The notes: generated by a model from the letters alone, not told the origin. Shown: positions 1 through 5,595, counted from the stretch's first letter. The stretch is DNA of 5,595 bases from Acidobacteriota bacterium (GCA_021789565.1 JAJYJL010000650.1:1-5595), one strand, 5' to 3'. Numbers and translations: made by a program.

Positions 1-998
1 GGCCGCAGAAACTCGTGAAATCGCTCGACGCTTTCTTTCCAGAGTCTGGCGTTCCAAGGGATGGGCTTCATGCGCCCATGCTAAGCTTTCGGAAGACAGA
101 AAGCAACAACAACTTAACATAGTAATATTAGAAGCGTTGAAAATCCCTTCCAGGCCGCCTGCCGACTTGACGTGAACGTCGCGCTGCGGGAACGGAATTT
201 CCACGCCTTCCTTCCGGAAAGCCGCGTCGATGGCATAATTCAGCCGGCTTCGCAGCAGAAAATGTTCGGCCGGCTCCACAGTCCACACCAGCAATTCCAT
301 ATTCAGCGAGGAATCGCCGAACTCAATGAATCGGACATCGGGCGAGGGTTGCTTCAGGACGCCTTCCGCCTCTGCCGCTACACTGAGCAGCGTCCGGGAC
401 ACCGTTTCCAGGTTTGAACCGTAGGCCCAGCCGACAGGGACATGGATGCGGACTTTGGGATCAGCAATCGACCAGTTGATGACTTTCTTGTTGATAAATT
501 CGGAGTTGGGCACAATCACCGGGATGTTATCGTTGGTTTCAATCAGTGTCGAACGGAAGTTGACGGCGCGCACGTTCCCTTCCACGCCTTCCATGGTGAT
601 GCGGTCGCGGACCCGAATGGGCCTCTCCACCAGCAGCACCAGGCCGCAGACAAAATTGGCGACGATGTTTTGCAGACCAAAGCCGATGCCGACGCCGAGC
701 GCGCCGGCCACCACGGCGATGGCAGTCAGGTTGATGTTGAGAATCTTCAGGGCAACGAGTAAGCCAACCACCCAAAGGGCGTATTGTGTGAGGGAGGCCA
801 CGGCATACTGGGCCCCGGCCTCGACGGGCAGCCTGCGCAGGAAATAAAGCTCCAGCAGACGCCGGACCTTGCGGGCCACAACAGCGGTGATGAAGAGGGT
901 GAGAAAAAAACCATCAGGATGAAAGGAGTGATGTGCTGCCCGCCCACACTGAAGAGGGTGAAGCCAAGGATCTTTTCGATATGGATGAGAACGTCCAT
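1..998 (-). CDS. MscS-family small-conductance mechanosensitive channel, partial at left edge, with one internal frameshift
   Basis: An inner-membrane channel that opens under membrane tension and releases solutes on hypo-osmotic shock. The ATG at 996-998 lies two codons after an in-frame TAA, so it is the first possible start; no clear Shine-Dalgarno precedes it. Residues 1-32 (including FTLFSVGGQHITPFILMVFF) look like the start of TM1. The frame then breaks at seven T (minus strand, 904-910). Reading on in the -1 frame from 903 gives the rest of the family pattern: TM1 and TM2 to about residue 93, and a Gly/Ala-rich pore helix at about 94-118 (AGALGVGIGFGLQNIVANF). Next come ERPIRVRD, the beta domain with VIVPNSEFINKKVINWS (about 161-177), and the alpha/beta domain ending PFPQRDVH near residue 276, close to the usual 280 or so. 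In that frame no stop occurs before the left edge, adding over 55 unusual residues. Family certain; intactness uncertain. Unshifted translation would give only 83 residues, ending at 747. Confidence 0.85.
85..104. other. Perfect inverted repeat (6-bp stem, 8-nt loop) near the end of the MscS gene
   Basis: GCTTTC at 85-90 and GAAAGC at 99-104 are exact reverse complements separated by 8 nt. The repeat lies about 75-95 bases past the last codons that match the MscS domain, where a transcription terminator would be expected for a minus-strand gene. The minus-strand tail is only TTAGC, so this is a weak terminator candidate and could be chance. Confidence 0.25.
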
Positions 999-1130
999 GA
1001 GTTAATCCCGCAAGCCCGGAAGCTACCCCGCCTTCGGCGGAGGCAAACCGCCCAAGGTTAGCGTGCAATGTGTGCCCCGGCAGGCTTCGTTAGGGTTGCA
1101 AACCTCGCTGAAACAAGATTTTACCGGAAG

Positions 1131-1155
1131 AATCGCGCCTTTGCGGCGATTTTTC
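1131..1155 (+). terminator. Possible rho-independent terminator (plus strand), orphan
   Basis: AATCGC (1131-1136) pairs exactly with GCGATT (1146-1151). The inner bases GC/GC can add two pairs with one bulged G. The 3' arm runs into a tract of five T (1150-1154). No plus-strand gene ends upstream within the window, so it has no obvious client. It could end an unannotated short transcript or be accidental. Confidence 0.25.
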
Positions 1156-1400
1156 TGTGTTGCAGTCAGGACGGAGCAAACCTTAATCTCTGCATGGGCA
1201 GGAACTGGGAATGCTCGGGACACGTACCTGTGGCGATGCCGGGCATTTTTCCCAAGGCTGAGATGGCTGGTCGCGCTCCCTATTCGCAGTCTGTTTCCTT
1301 TTTGTCCGAAACAATGAATCAGGCCCAGCCGGGACAAAACCCGTTGCGCCCCGGCCTTCTATCTGTTAAACAAAGGTGAAAAAGGAAGAGAGCAAGCTCT

Positions 1401-1407
1401 GAGGAGG
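1401..1407 (+). promoter_or_regulatory. Shine-Dalgarno sequence of the DoxX gene
   Basis: GAGGAGG lies 7 nt before the ATG at 1415. It is a near-perfect anti-16S match and fixes the start of the DoxX-family gene. Confidence 0.85.
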
Positions 1408-1414
1408 CAAGCGT

Positions 1415-1813
1415 ATGGCCCGTCTGGCGGTAATTCGATCGGCTGAACCCTTTATGCGATCGCTGTTGAGGATCGTCGTGGGTATCACTTTTTCTCTCCA
1501 CGGGTTTCAAAAACTCTTCGGGTTGTTTGGAGGCCACCGCGTCGTTCACCTGTTCTCCCTTTTTGGGCTGGCCGGGGTGCTGGAATGCTTCGGAGGGATA
1601 CTGCTGATTCTCGGATTATTTACAGTCCCCGTGGCGTTCCTGCTGTCGGGCGAAATGGCCGTGGCTTATTTCAGAACGCACTTTCCCAGGGGCCTTTTCC
1701 CCATCCAAAACGGAGGCGAACTGGCTGTGGTTTACTGCTTCGTTTTTCTCTATCTATTTGTGGCCGGAGGCGGGCCTTTGAGCCTCGATCGATTGATTCG
1801 CAAGAAATCCTAG
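1415..1813 (+). CDS. DoxX family membrane protein
   Basis: A 132-residue integral inner-membrane protein of the DoxX family. Members are small four-helix proteins named after a subunit associated with archaeal thiosulfate:quinone oxidoreductase; most bacterial copies have no proven reaction, and some are tied to redox or oxidative-stress functions. Predicted helices lie at about residues 16-37, 49-70, 71-87 and 101-119. Family signatures visible are RIVVGITFSLHGFQKLFG (19-36), LECFGGILLILGLFT (56-70), EMAVAYFRTHFPRGLFPIQN (80-99) with NGGELAVVYCF (99-109), and the GGGPLSLD end (118-125). Length is typical and the gene looks complete. Start chosen from the strong Shine-Dalgarno at 1401-1407. 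It stands alone: the mscS-like gene diverges upstream and the next gene converges 78 nt downstream. Substrate or partner cannot be inferred from this context. Confidence 0.9.
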   Translation: MARLAVIRSAEPFMRSLLRIVVGITFSLHGFQKLFGLFGGHRVVHLFSLFGLAGVLECFGGILLILGLFTVPVAFLLSGEMAVAYFRTHFPRGLFPIQNGGELAVVYCFVFLYLFVAGGGPLSLDRLIRKKS

Positions 1814-1891
1814 CAGGCCGCAATTCCTGGGCCGCTTCCGCAGACCTTCCGCAGCGAGACCGCCGGGGAACGACTCAAGGCTTTGAAGAAT

Positions 1892-2815
1892 TTAAGGAGA
1901 GGATGCGGCCTGCTGGTTCTGGTGAGCATCAGCCAGAACCGCCTTTCGCGTGGACGCCAGCATGTCGGTCACGGACTCGCGGGCGATCCTGCGGACCAAA
2001 GGCCTGACAAACCAGGCCACTAAAAAAGGGATATCGCGGGAGAGGGCGATGGATTCCCACTCAACAATCACGCCGTTGTCGCGCTGCTGGTAACGCCAGT
2101 AGGAGTTGATGCGCCAGAGGTAGCCGCTGTCATTCCCGGCCGGCTCCAGGTGCTCGTTCGGCGTTCCGGCGTCATCCACCTGCTGGATGCGCGTTGAAAC
2201 GCTCCGGCTGTAACCGCTGTCCTTGCTGATCCGTGTGAAATGGATGTGGTACCACGTATCCAGCGTGACCGTCACGATGCTCTGCTTCTGGAGGCGCAGA
2301 TAAACATTGTAATCATCTTCATCTTCCCGCTTGACCAGGCGTGAACGGATGACCTCGGGCTTGTAAATATTCGTGAAATTGTCGTAGTCCCGCAGCACCT
2401 CCAGGGCCGAGGCTACTGACTTTCCCGGAATGAAAACATCGCCGACCCAGTGGTGGATCATGGCATCAGGGATGTTAATGGGGTTCCCTTTAGCGTCGCG
2501 TGTGTGCAGTTGCTGGACAAGTATCTGGCCATGTTTGAGCGCTGTCATCGCGTCCTCATACTCCGGCTTGGGCAGGGATTCAATATAGAGAAAGTCGTCC
2601 GGATGCCTCTCCTCGCGCTTCATGCGCGCCTCAGCCGCTGCCACGTACTGATCAAAGGCTTTCAGCGTCTTGGGTTTCAATTCCGCTGCAGTCAGTTCAG
2701 ACGAGCCGATCGCATGCAAACCAAATACTGCCAACAAAAATACGTGAGCCAGGCCGCACAACAGCCGCCCCATTGGCCGTTTCATCCCCATTACCATATT
2801 CATCAATGTTAGCAT
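1892..2815 (-). CDS. Exported START/SRPBCC-like domain protein of unknown function
   Basis: About 307 residues from the ATG at 2813-2815. The N-terminus has a basic stretch MKRPMGR (11-17), then a hydrophobic segment (about 18-37) and a polar region, which fits a signal peptide with cleavage near SSELTAAELK. Residues about 50-110 are charged and helical. From about 120 to 295 the pattern suggests a START/polyketide-cyclase-like (SRPBCC) fold: HHWVGDVFIPGKSVASALEVL, RDYDNFTNIYKPEVIRSRLV, a basic beta strand YNVYLRLQKQSIVTVTLDTW, YSRSVSTRI, then GYLWRINSYWRYQQRDNGVIVEWESIALSRDIP and a final amphipathic helix. Such proteins hold a hydrophobic ligand in a cavity; the ligand is not known here. The open frame runs to an ATG at 2935, but the extra 40 residues are Gly/Pro-rich, unlike protein, and a possible promoter lies within them. 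Starts at 2803, 2797, 2791 or 2785 are equally possible, since none has a good Shine-Dalgarno. It converges with doxX. Confidence 0.8.
   Translation of the reverse strand: MLTLMNMVMGMKRPMGRLLCGLAHVFLLAVFGLHAIGSSELTAAELKPKTLKAFDQYVAAAEARMKREERHPDDFLYIESLPKPEYEDAMTALKHGQILVQQLHTRDAKGNPINIPDAMIHHWVGDVFIPGKSVASALEVLRDYDNFTNIYKPEVIRSRLVKREDEDDYNVYLRLQKQSIVTVTLDTWYHIHFTRISKDSGYSRSVSTRIQQVDDAGTPNEHLEPAGNDSGYLWRINSYWRYQQRDNGVIVEWESIALSRDIPFLVAWFVRPLVRRIARESVTDMLASTRKAVLADAHQNQQAASSP
1915..1940. other. Strong inverted repeat at the 3' end of the SRPBCC-like gene
   Basis: GGTTCTGG (1915-1922) is the exact reverse complement of CCAGAACC (1933-1940). TGA/TCA inside extends it to 11 pairs with one bulged G (1932) and a three-base loop (1926-1928). 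It lies over the last codons of the minus-strand gene (ADAHQNQQ) and 100 nt past the doxX stop. It could act as a two-way transcription stop or RNA-stabilising hairpin between convergent genes. Neither strand has a proper T tract after it, so a rho-independent terminator call is weak. Confidence 0.45.
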
Positions 2816-2871
2816 GCCCCGCCGGTCAGCAACGAAATGCCACAGCAGAGCTCCATTTTCAGGCGGGCCCG

Positions 2872-2899
2872 GTAATACCGATTTTTCTGATGACCCCAA
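2872..2899 (-). promoter_or_regulatory. Possible promoter of the SRPBCC-like gene
   Basis: On the minus strand TTGGGG (2894-2899) and TATTAC (2872-2877) are separated by 16 nt, matching the -35/-10 consensus only moderately. The -10 overlaps a small perfect palindrome (GGTAATACC, 2871-2879). Transcription would begin around 2860-2866, which agrees with starts at 2815 or later rather than 2935. Confidence 0.25.
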
Positions 2900-2993
2900 A
2901 TATCCAGGGTAAAAAGATCCCGGGCCGCAACGCATGAAACAATTTCAACATCCAACCTATCAGACAAATCAAACCACGCAGGGGGGCATTCAC

Positions 2994-3245
2994 ATGCAGA
3001 TGAAGTGAAATCTTATTCTTGCAGTTGTAATCGCAACGGCTTTTTCACCTGGGTTGCTGGCCGCACCGGCCACGAGTCAAAGCAATATGAACGACTGGTC
3101 ATATCTGGTTTTGCCGCCGAAAGACGGAGCGCACTTTTCCATGCAGGTCCTGAATGATCTTGGTGAGCCGGGAGTTGCTATTCACGCGCATGAGATCGAC
3201 TCGCACGGGATCAAGGCGCTCCCGGTGGATTCAGCGCAGGGGTAA
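2994..3245 (+). pseudogene. Small secreted protein gene interrupted by an in-frame TGA at codon 5
   Basis: AGGGGGG (2980-2986) lies 7 nt before the ATG at 2994, an excellent ribosome binding site. The frame reads Met-Gln-Met-Lys, then TGA (3006-3008), then NLILAVVIATAFSPGLLAAP and on to a TAA at 3243-3245. Replacing the TGA with CGA (Arg), one transition away, would give a textbook Sec signal peptide: a basic start MQMKRN, a hydrophobic core, and cleavage near LLAA-P. That the signal peptide straddles the stop argues that the frame was translated until recently. The mature part is only about 60 residues (including MNDWSYLVLPPKDGAHFSMQ) and matches no family I know. Translation could restart at TTG 3054 or ATG 3087, but both would lose the signal sequence. 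Alternatives are a sequence error at 3006 or UGA readthrough. It diverges from the SRPBCC-like gene. Confidence 0.5.
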
Positions 3246-3480
3246 GCAGGCAGAGTCCTGCATTCGAGGGCCGGACCGCCAGCCGACGGCCCATCAAGCG
3301 GCGTCAGTGCGCAGTTGAGATCTCCCGGTTTCAGGGAGCACTGAACCTCGACGCTCTACCTTTCTGCCTTGACCGCAGTTGAGAACCTGCGCCTTCAAGG
3401 CCTTCAAGGGCACTGCACAGGAACGGGATTTCTGTGATAAACTTCCACGGAATTTAAATTGATGGACGGGGCAAAGGGAA
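3246..3480. other. Gene-free leader region before the dehydrogenase operon, with short repeats and hairpins
   Basis: No credible gene is seen; the minus-strand open frame 3294-3494 has no protein-like features. The region holds a hairpin GCAGG/CCTGC (3246-3261), a second GGGCCG/CGGCCC (3268-3273 and 3287-3292), and a nested pair CAGTGC/GCACTG (3305-3310 and 3338-3343) around CTCCC/GGGAG (3322-3326 and 3334-3338). It also has a direct repeat GCAGTTGAGA (3311-3320 and 3375-3384) and a tandem 9-mer GCCTTCAAG (3391-3399 and 3400-3408). The operon promoter should lie here, but I find no -35/-10 pair with correct spacing. Confidence 0.45.
3391..3408. repeat. Tandem 9-bp direct repeat
   Basis: GCCTTCAAG occurs twice in direct succession, about 75 nt before the GMC dehydrogenase start. 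It could be a paired regulator site or simple slippage; nothing decides between them. Confidence 0.4.
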
Positions 3481-5187
3481 ATGGCACAGATCAAAAAGCC
3501 TTCAAAAGTTTACGACGCAATCATTGTGGGTTCGGGAGCCGGCGGCGGCATGGCCGCTTACGTCCTCACCAAGGCCGGCGCCAAAGTCCTGATGCTTGAA
3601 GCCGGCGGCTGGTATGACACGGCCAAGCAATCGAAGATGCTCGAGTGGAATTACCAGGCTCCGCACCGGGGCGCTGTAAAGCCCAACACGACCTTCGGAT
3701 ATTTTGACGCGGCAGTGGGCGGATGGCAGATTCCGGGCGAGCCCTACATCAACGCCCCCGGAACCGACTGGACATGGTTTCGCTCGCGGATGCTGGGTGG
3801 CCGCACCAACCACTGGGGACGCATCTCGTTGCGCTTCGGGCCCTACGACTTCAAACCCTACTCGCGCGACGGCAAGGGCTTTGACTGGCCGATCAGCTAC
3901 GACGATATCGCCCCCTATTACGACAAGACCGAAGAATTGATCGGCGTGTTCGGTGAAGACAATCACGTGGAAAACGCGCCGGACGGCAAGTTCCTGCCGC
4001 CCCCCGCTCCGCGATGCCAAGAATTGCTGATCCAGAAAGCCTGCCAGAAGCTGAATATTCCTTGTATCCCTTCGCGGCTCTCAATCATCACGCGGCCCCA
4101 CCACGGCCGGCCCGCCTGCCATTACTGCGCGCAGTGCGGGCGTTCATGCGCGACGTCTTCCAACTTTTCCTCGCCGACGGTCCTGATCCCGCCGGCCATG
4201 GAGACGGGCAACCTGGACATCATCTGCGACGCCATGGTGCGCGAGGTCCTGACAGGTCCTGACGGGCTGGCCACCGGCGTCTCCTACATTGACAAGAAAA
4301 CACGAAAGGAAGTGCAGGCGCGCGGCAAGCTTGTGGTGCTGGCGGCCAGCAATTGCGAGACCTGCCGGCTGCTGCTCAACTCCCGCAGCACGCGCCACCC
4401 GAACGGGCTGGCAAACTCGAGCGGTGTGGTAGGCCGCTACCTGATGGATACCGTGGGAGCGGACGGCACGGTGGGATTCTTCTCCATCCTGATGGACCTT
4501 CCCCCACACAACGACGACGGTGTGGGTGGCATGCACCTCTACATGCCCTGGTGGAATTACGACAAGCAGTTCAAGAACCAGTTGCCCTTCGCCCGCGGTT
4601 ATCACATTGAATTCGGAGGCGGGCGGGGCATGCCCGGCGCAGGAGAATTCAGCGGTTCGGACCGCTATCTGGGAGGCGGCTACGGTGCCGAGCTGAAAAA
4701 GGGCTGCCGCAAATTGTATGGCGCATTTGTCGGGTTTTCGAGCCGTGGCGAGATGATCCCCAACGACAACAGCTACTGCGAGATCGACAAGAACGTCGTG
4801 GACGAGTGGGGCATCCCGGTACTGAAATTCCACTTCAAGTGGAGCGAGGACGAAATCCTGCAGGCCCGGCACGCGCGCGAAACCTTCCGCGAGATTATCG
4901 AAACCGCCGGTGGCGAAGTGGTGCGGACTGCCGGAGCCGATGAGAACTGGGGAATCTCCCGCGGCGGCGAGATCATCCACGAGGTGGGCACGGCACGGAT
5001 GGGTTCGGAACGCAGCACCTCCGCCTTGAATCCTTATTGCCAGGCGTGGGACTGTAAAAACCTGTTTATCACCGACGCCGCGCCGTTCGTCAGCAACGCG
5101 GACAAAAACCCGACGCTGACGATTCTGGCTCTGGCCTGGCGGACTTCAGAGCACATCGTGGACGAGGTGAAGAAGCGGAACATTTAA
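3481..5187 (+). CDS. GMC-family FAD-dependent dehydrogenase, catalytic large subunit (gluconate/glucose dehydrogenase type)
   Basis: A 568-residue flavoprotein that oxidises an alcohol group, typically on a sugar or sugar acid, and passes electrons to a cytochrome or quinone; the exact substrate cannot be read from sequence. The N-terminal Rossmann motif is GSGAGGG (17-23), with the ADP-ribose-binding acidic residue E40 in LEAGG. A second FAD stretch is MLGGRTNHWG (104-113). A cysteine cluster C213-x2-C216-x2-C219-x3-C223 sits where some GMC dehydrogenases bind an Fe-S cluster. The C-terminus has HEVGTARMG (500-508) and NPTLTILALAWR (543-554). H500 and N543 match the expected catalytic His/Asn pair in order and spacing. 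Length is normal. There is no signal peptide. The following gene, 41 nt downstream, supplies a Tat signal, so the two probably form an exported complex. GGACGGGG (3464-3471) nine nt upstream supports the start. Confidence 0.93.
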   Translation: MAQIKKPSKVYDAIIVGSGAGGGMAAYVLTKAGAKVLMLEAGGWYDTAKQSKMLEWNYQAPHRGAVKPNTTFGYFDAAVGGWQIPGEPYINAPGTDWTWFRSRMLGGRTNHWGRISLRFGPYDFKPYSRDGKGFDWPISYDDIAPYYDKTEELIGVFGEDNHVENAPDGKFLPPPAPRCQELLIQKACQKLNIPCIPSRLSIITRPHHGRPACHYCAQCGRSCATSSNFSSPTVLIPPAMETGNLDIICDAMVREVLTGPDGLATGVSYIDKKTRKEVQARGKLVVLAASNCETCRLLLNSRSTRHPNGLANSSGVVGRYLMDTVGADGTVGFFSILMDLPPHNDDGVGGMHLYMPWWNYDKQFKNQLPFARGYHIEFGGGRGMPGAGEFSGSDRYLGGGYGAELKKGCRKLYGAFVGFSSRGEMIPNDNSYCEIDKNVVDEWGIPVLKFHFKWSEDEILQARHARETFREIIETAGGEVVRTAGADENWGISRGGEIIHEVGTARMGSERSTSALNPYCQAWDCKNLFITDAAPFVSNADKNPTLTILALAWRTSEHIVDEVKKRNI

Positions 5188-5228
5188 AAGCAATCATCCA
5201 GCCTTTGATACAGGGGGCAAGAAGAACC

Positions 5229-5595
5229 ATGTCTGAAAAGGAAAACACCAAGAGTAAGGGCGCCATCAAAAGGCGCGACATGCTGAAAGTGATCTCGGCG
5301 GTCCCGGCGGCGGCCCTGATTCCGCTGAGCACCGCGGAGGCGGCGCAGGAGAAGACCTCTAGAAGCGCTGAGATGAAGGCAGCAGCCGGATATCAGCGAA
5401 AGGTTTTCAACGGTCATGAGTGGGAAACGGTGAAAGTGCTGAGCGACCTGATCATTCCCGCCGACGAGCGCAGCAGCAGCGCCAGCCAGGCCGGCGTTCC
5501 GGAGTTTATCGACGATTGGCTCAATTTTAAGGGTGGAAGACTCAAGGCGGAAATCCTGGGCGGCCTCACCTGGCTCGACGTGGAATGTAACCGGC
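5229..5595 (+). CDS. Gluconate 2-dehydrogenase subunit 3 family protein, Tat-exported, partial at right edge
   Basis: The first 122 residues of the small subunit that partners GMC dehydrogenases of the gluconate/FAD-glucose dehydrogenase type. Residues 14-20 (KRRDMLK) form a twin-arginine motif, followed by a moderately hydrophobic stretch (21-33) and a likely cleavage after AEAA (36-39), so it is exported folded by the Tat system. The mature part shows the family hallmark SDLIIPADERSSSASQAGVP (72-91) followed by EFIDDWL. In this family the small subunit is needed for maturation and carries the signal-less large subunit across the membrane by hitchhiking. The start is the ATG at 5229. AGGGGG (5212-5217) lies 11 nt upstream, a slightly long spacing, with a closer AAGAAG. 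The gap of 41 nt after the large-subunit stop holds no terminator, so one operon is likely. The frame is open at the window end. A cytochrome c gene often follows in related operons. Confidence 0.92.
   Translation, partial: MSEKENTKSKGAIKRRDMLKVISAVPAAALIPLSTAEAAQEKTSRSAEMKAAAGYQRKVFNGHEWETVKVLSDLIIPADERSSSASQAGVPEFIDDWLNFKGGRLKAEILGGLTWLDVECNR

Larger units (their letters stand above)
999..1414. other. Gene-free region between the divergent mscS-like and doxX genes, with small hairpins
   Basis: No reading frame here looks like a protein. Open frames exist on both strands (1023-1337 minus, 1063-1317 and 1068-1379 plus), but they overlap one another, have erratic composition and no ribosome binding site. 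The region must hold promoters for both flanking genes, though I cannot point to a convincing -35/-10 pair. Visible structures: a stem CCGCC/GGCGG with loop TTC (1028-1040); AATCGC/GCGATT (1131-1136 and 1146-1151) running into a T tract; ATGC/GCAT (1236-1246) followed by T; and GCCGGG/CCCGGC (1328-1333 and 1350-1355) about 60 nt before doxX. I compared it by eye with TPP and c-di-GMP riboswitch cores and found no match. Confidence 0.5.

Noticed and set aside
172..847. Plus-strand open frames at 172-417, 442-762 and 446-847
   Set aside because: They are antisense shadows of the MscS-like gene, which is clearly recognisable on the minus strand.
1184..1192. GAGCAAACC resembling part of a c-di-GMP (GEMM) riboswitch core
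   Set aside because: The second conserved half with GACGCAAAGCC is absent, so this is a chance match.
1258..1266. CTGAGA box hinting at a TPP riboswitch
   Set aside because: The other conserved TPP elements are missing, and the downstream gene is a DoxX protein unrelated to thiamine.
1344..1371. TTGCGC and TTAAAC as a promoter for doxX
   Set aside because: Both boxes match the consensus poorly and overlap a hairpin; too weak to list as a feature.
1023..1379. Overlapping open frames on both strands in the mscS-doxX gap
   Set aside because: Three mutually overlapping frames with no family resemblance, irregular composition and no Shine-Dalgarno sequence.
1585..2007. Plus-strand open frame overlapping doxX and the end of the SRPBCC-like gene
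   Set aside because: It overlaps two real genes in another frame and is an Arg-rich translation typical of a shadow.
2816..2935. Upstream extension of the SRPBCC-like gene to the ATG at 2935
   Set aside because: The extra residues are Gly/Pro-rich and not signal-like, no Shine-Dalgarno precedes it, and it would bury a normal signal peptide inside the protein.
3369..3374. TTGACC as a -35 box for the dehydrogenase operon
   Set aside because: A good -35 match, but the bases 16-18 nt downstream (CCTTCAA) are nothing like a -10 box.
4144..4980. Long minus-strand open frame (278 codons) opposite the GMC dehydrogenase
   Set aside because: It lies wholly within a confidently identified gene, has no protein-like pattern or ribosome binding site, and such antisense frames are common in GC-rich genes. 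The same applies to 3502-4020 minus.

Overview
This window looks like chromosomal DNA of moderately high GC content from an environmental Gram-negative bacterium. The best guess is Acidobacteriota. The guess rests on a GMC-type flavin dehydrogenase next to a Tat-exported 'gluconate 2-dehydrogenase subunit 3' protein, and on an exported START/SRPBCC-like protein of a kind I associate with that phylum. Nothing in the window (no rRNA or marker gene) proves the lineage. I see no transposase, integrase, CRISPR array, tRNA or phage gene.

Layout, left to right. (1) Positions 1-998, minus strand: an MscS-type small-conductance mechanosensitive channel. Its frame is broken by one base at a run of seven T (minus strand), and it runs off the left edge. 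(2) Positions 999-1414: a gene-free stretch with several small hairpins. (3) Positions 1415-1813, plus strand: a DoxX-family four-helix membrane protein with a very good ribosome binding site. (4) Positions 1892-2815, minus strand, convergent with doxX: an exported START/SRPBCC-like protein of unknown function, with a strong hairpin inside its last codons. (5) Positions 2994-3245, plus strand: a small gene with an excellent Shine-Dalgarno sequence and a signal peptide, but a TGA stop at codon 5. It reads as a recently inactivated secreted protein or a sequence error. (6) Positions 3246-3480: a gene-free stretch with short repeats and hairpins. (7) Positions 3481-5187 and 5229-5595, plus strand: a two-gene operon for a periplasmic, membrane-linked flavin dehydrogenase. 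It comprises the GMC catalytic subunit (no signal peptide of its own, with a four-cysteine motif) and the Tat-signal-bearing small subunit, cut by the right edge.

The last two genes form one functional unit. The small subunit carries the twin-arginine signal that probably takes the folded FAD-loaded large subunit across the membrane. The large subunit oxidises a sugar, sugar acid or other alcohol and passes electrons towards a cytochrome c or quinone acceptor, which may be encoded beyond the right edge. The other genes (channel, DoxX, exported START-like protein) are membrane or envelope genes with no evident pathway link. I do not see a wholly new system. The most notable points are the two coding lesions (frameshift at 903-911, nonsense codon at 3006-3008) and the cysteine cluster of the dehydrogenase.
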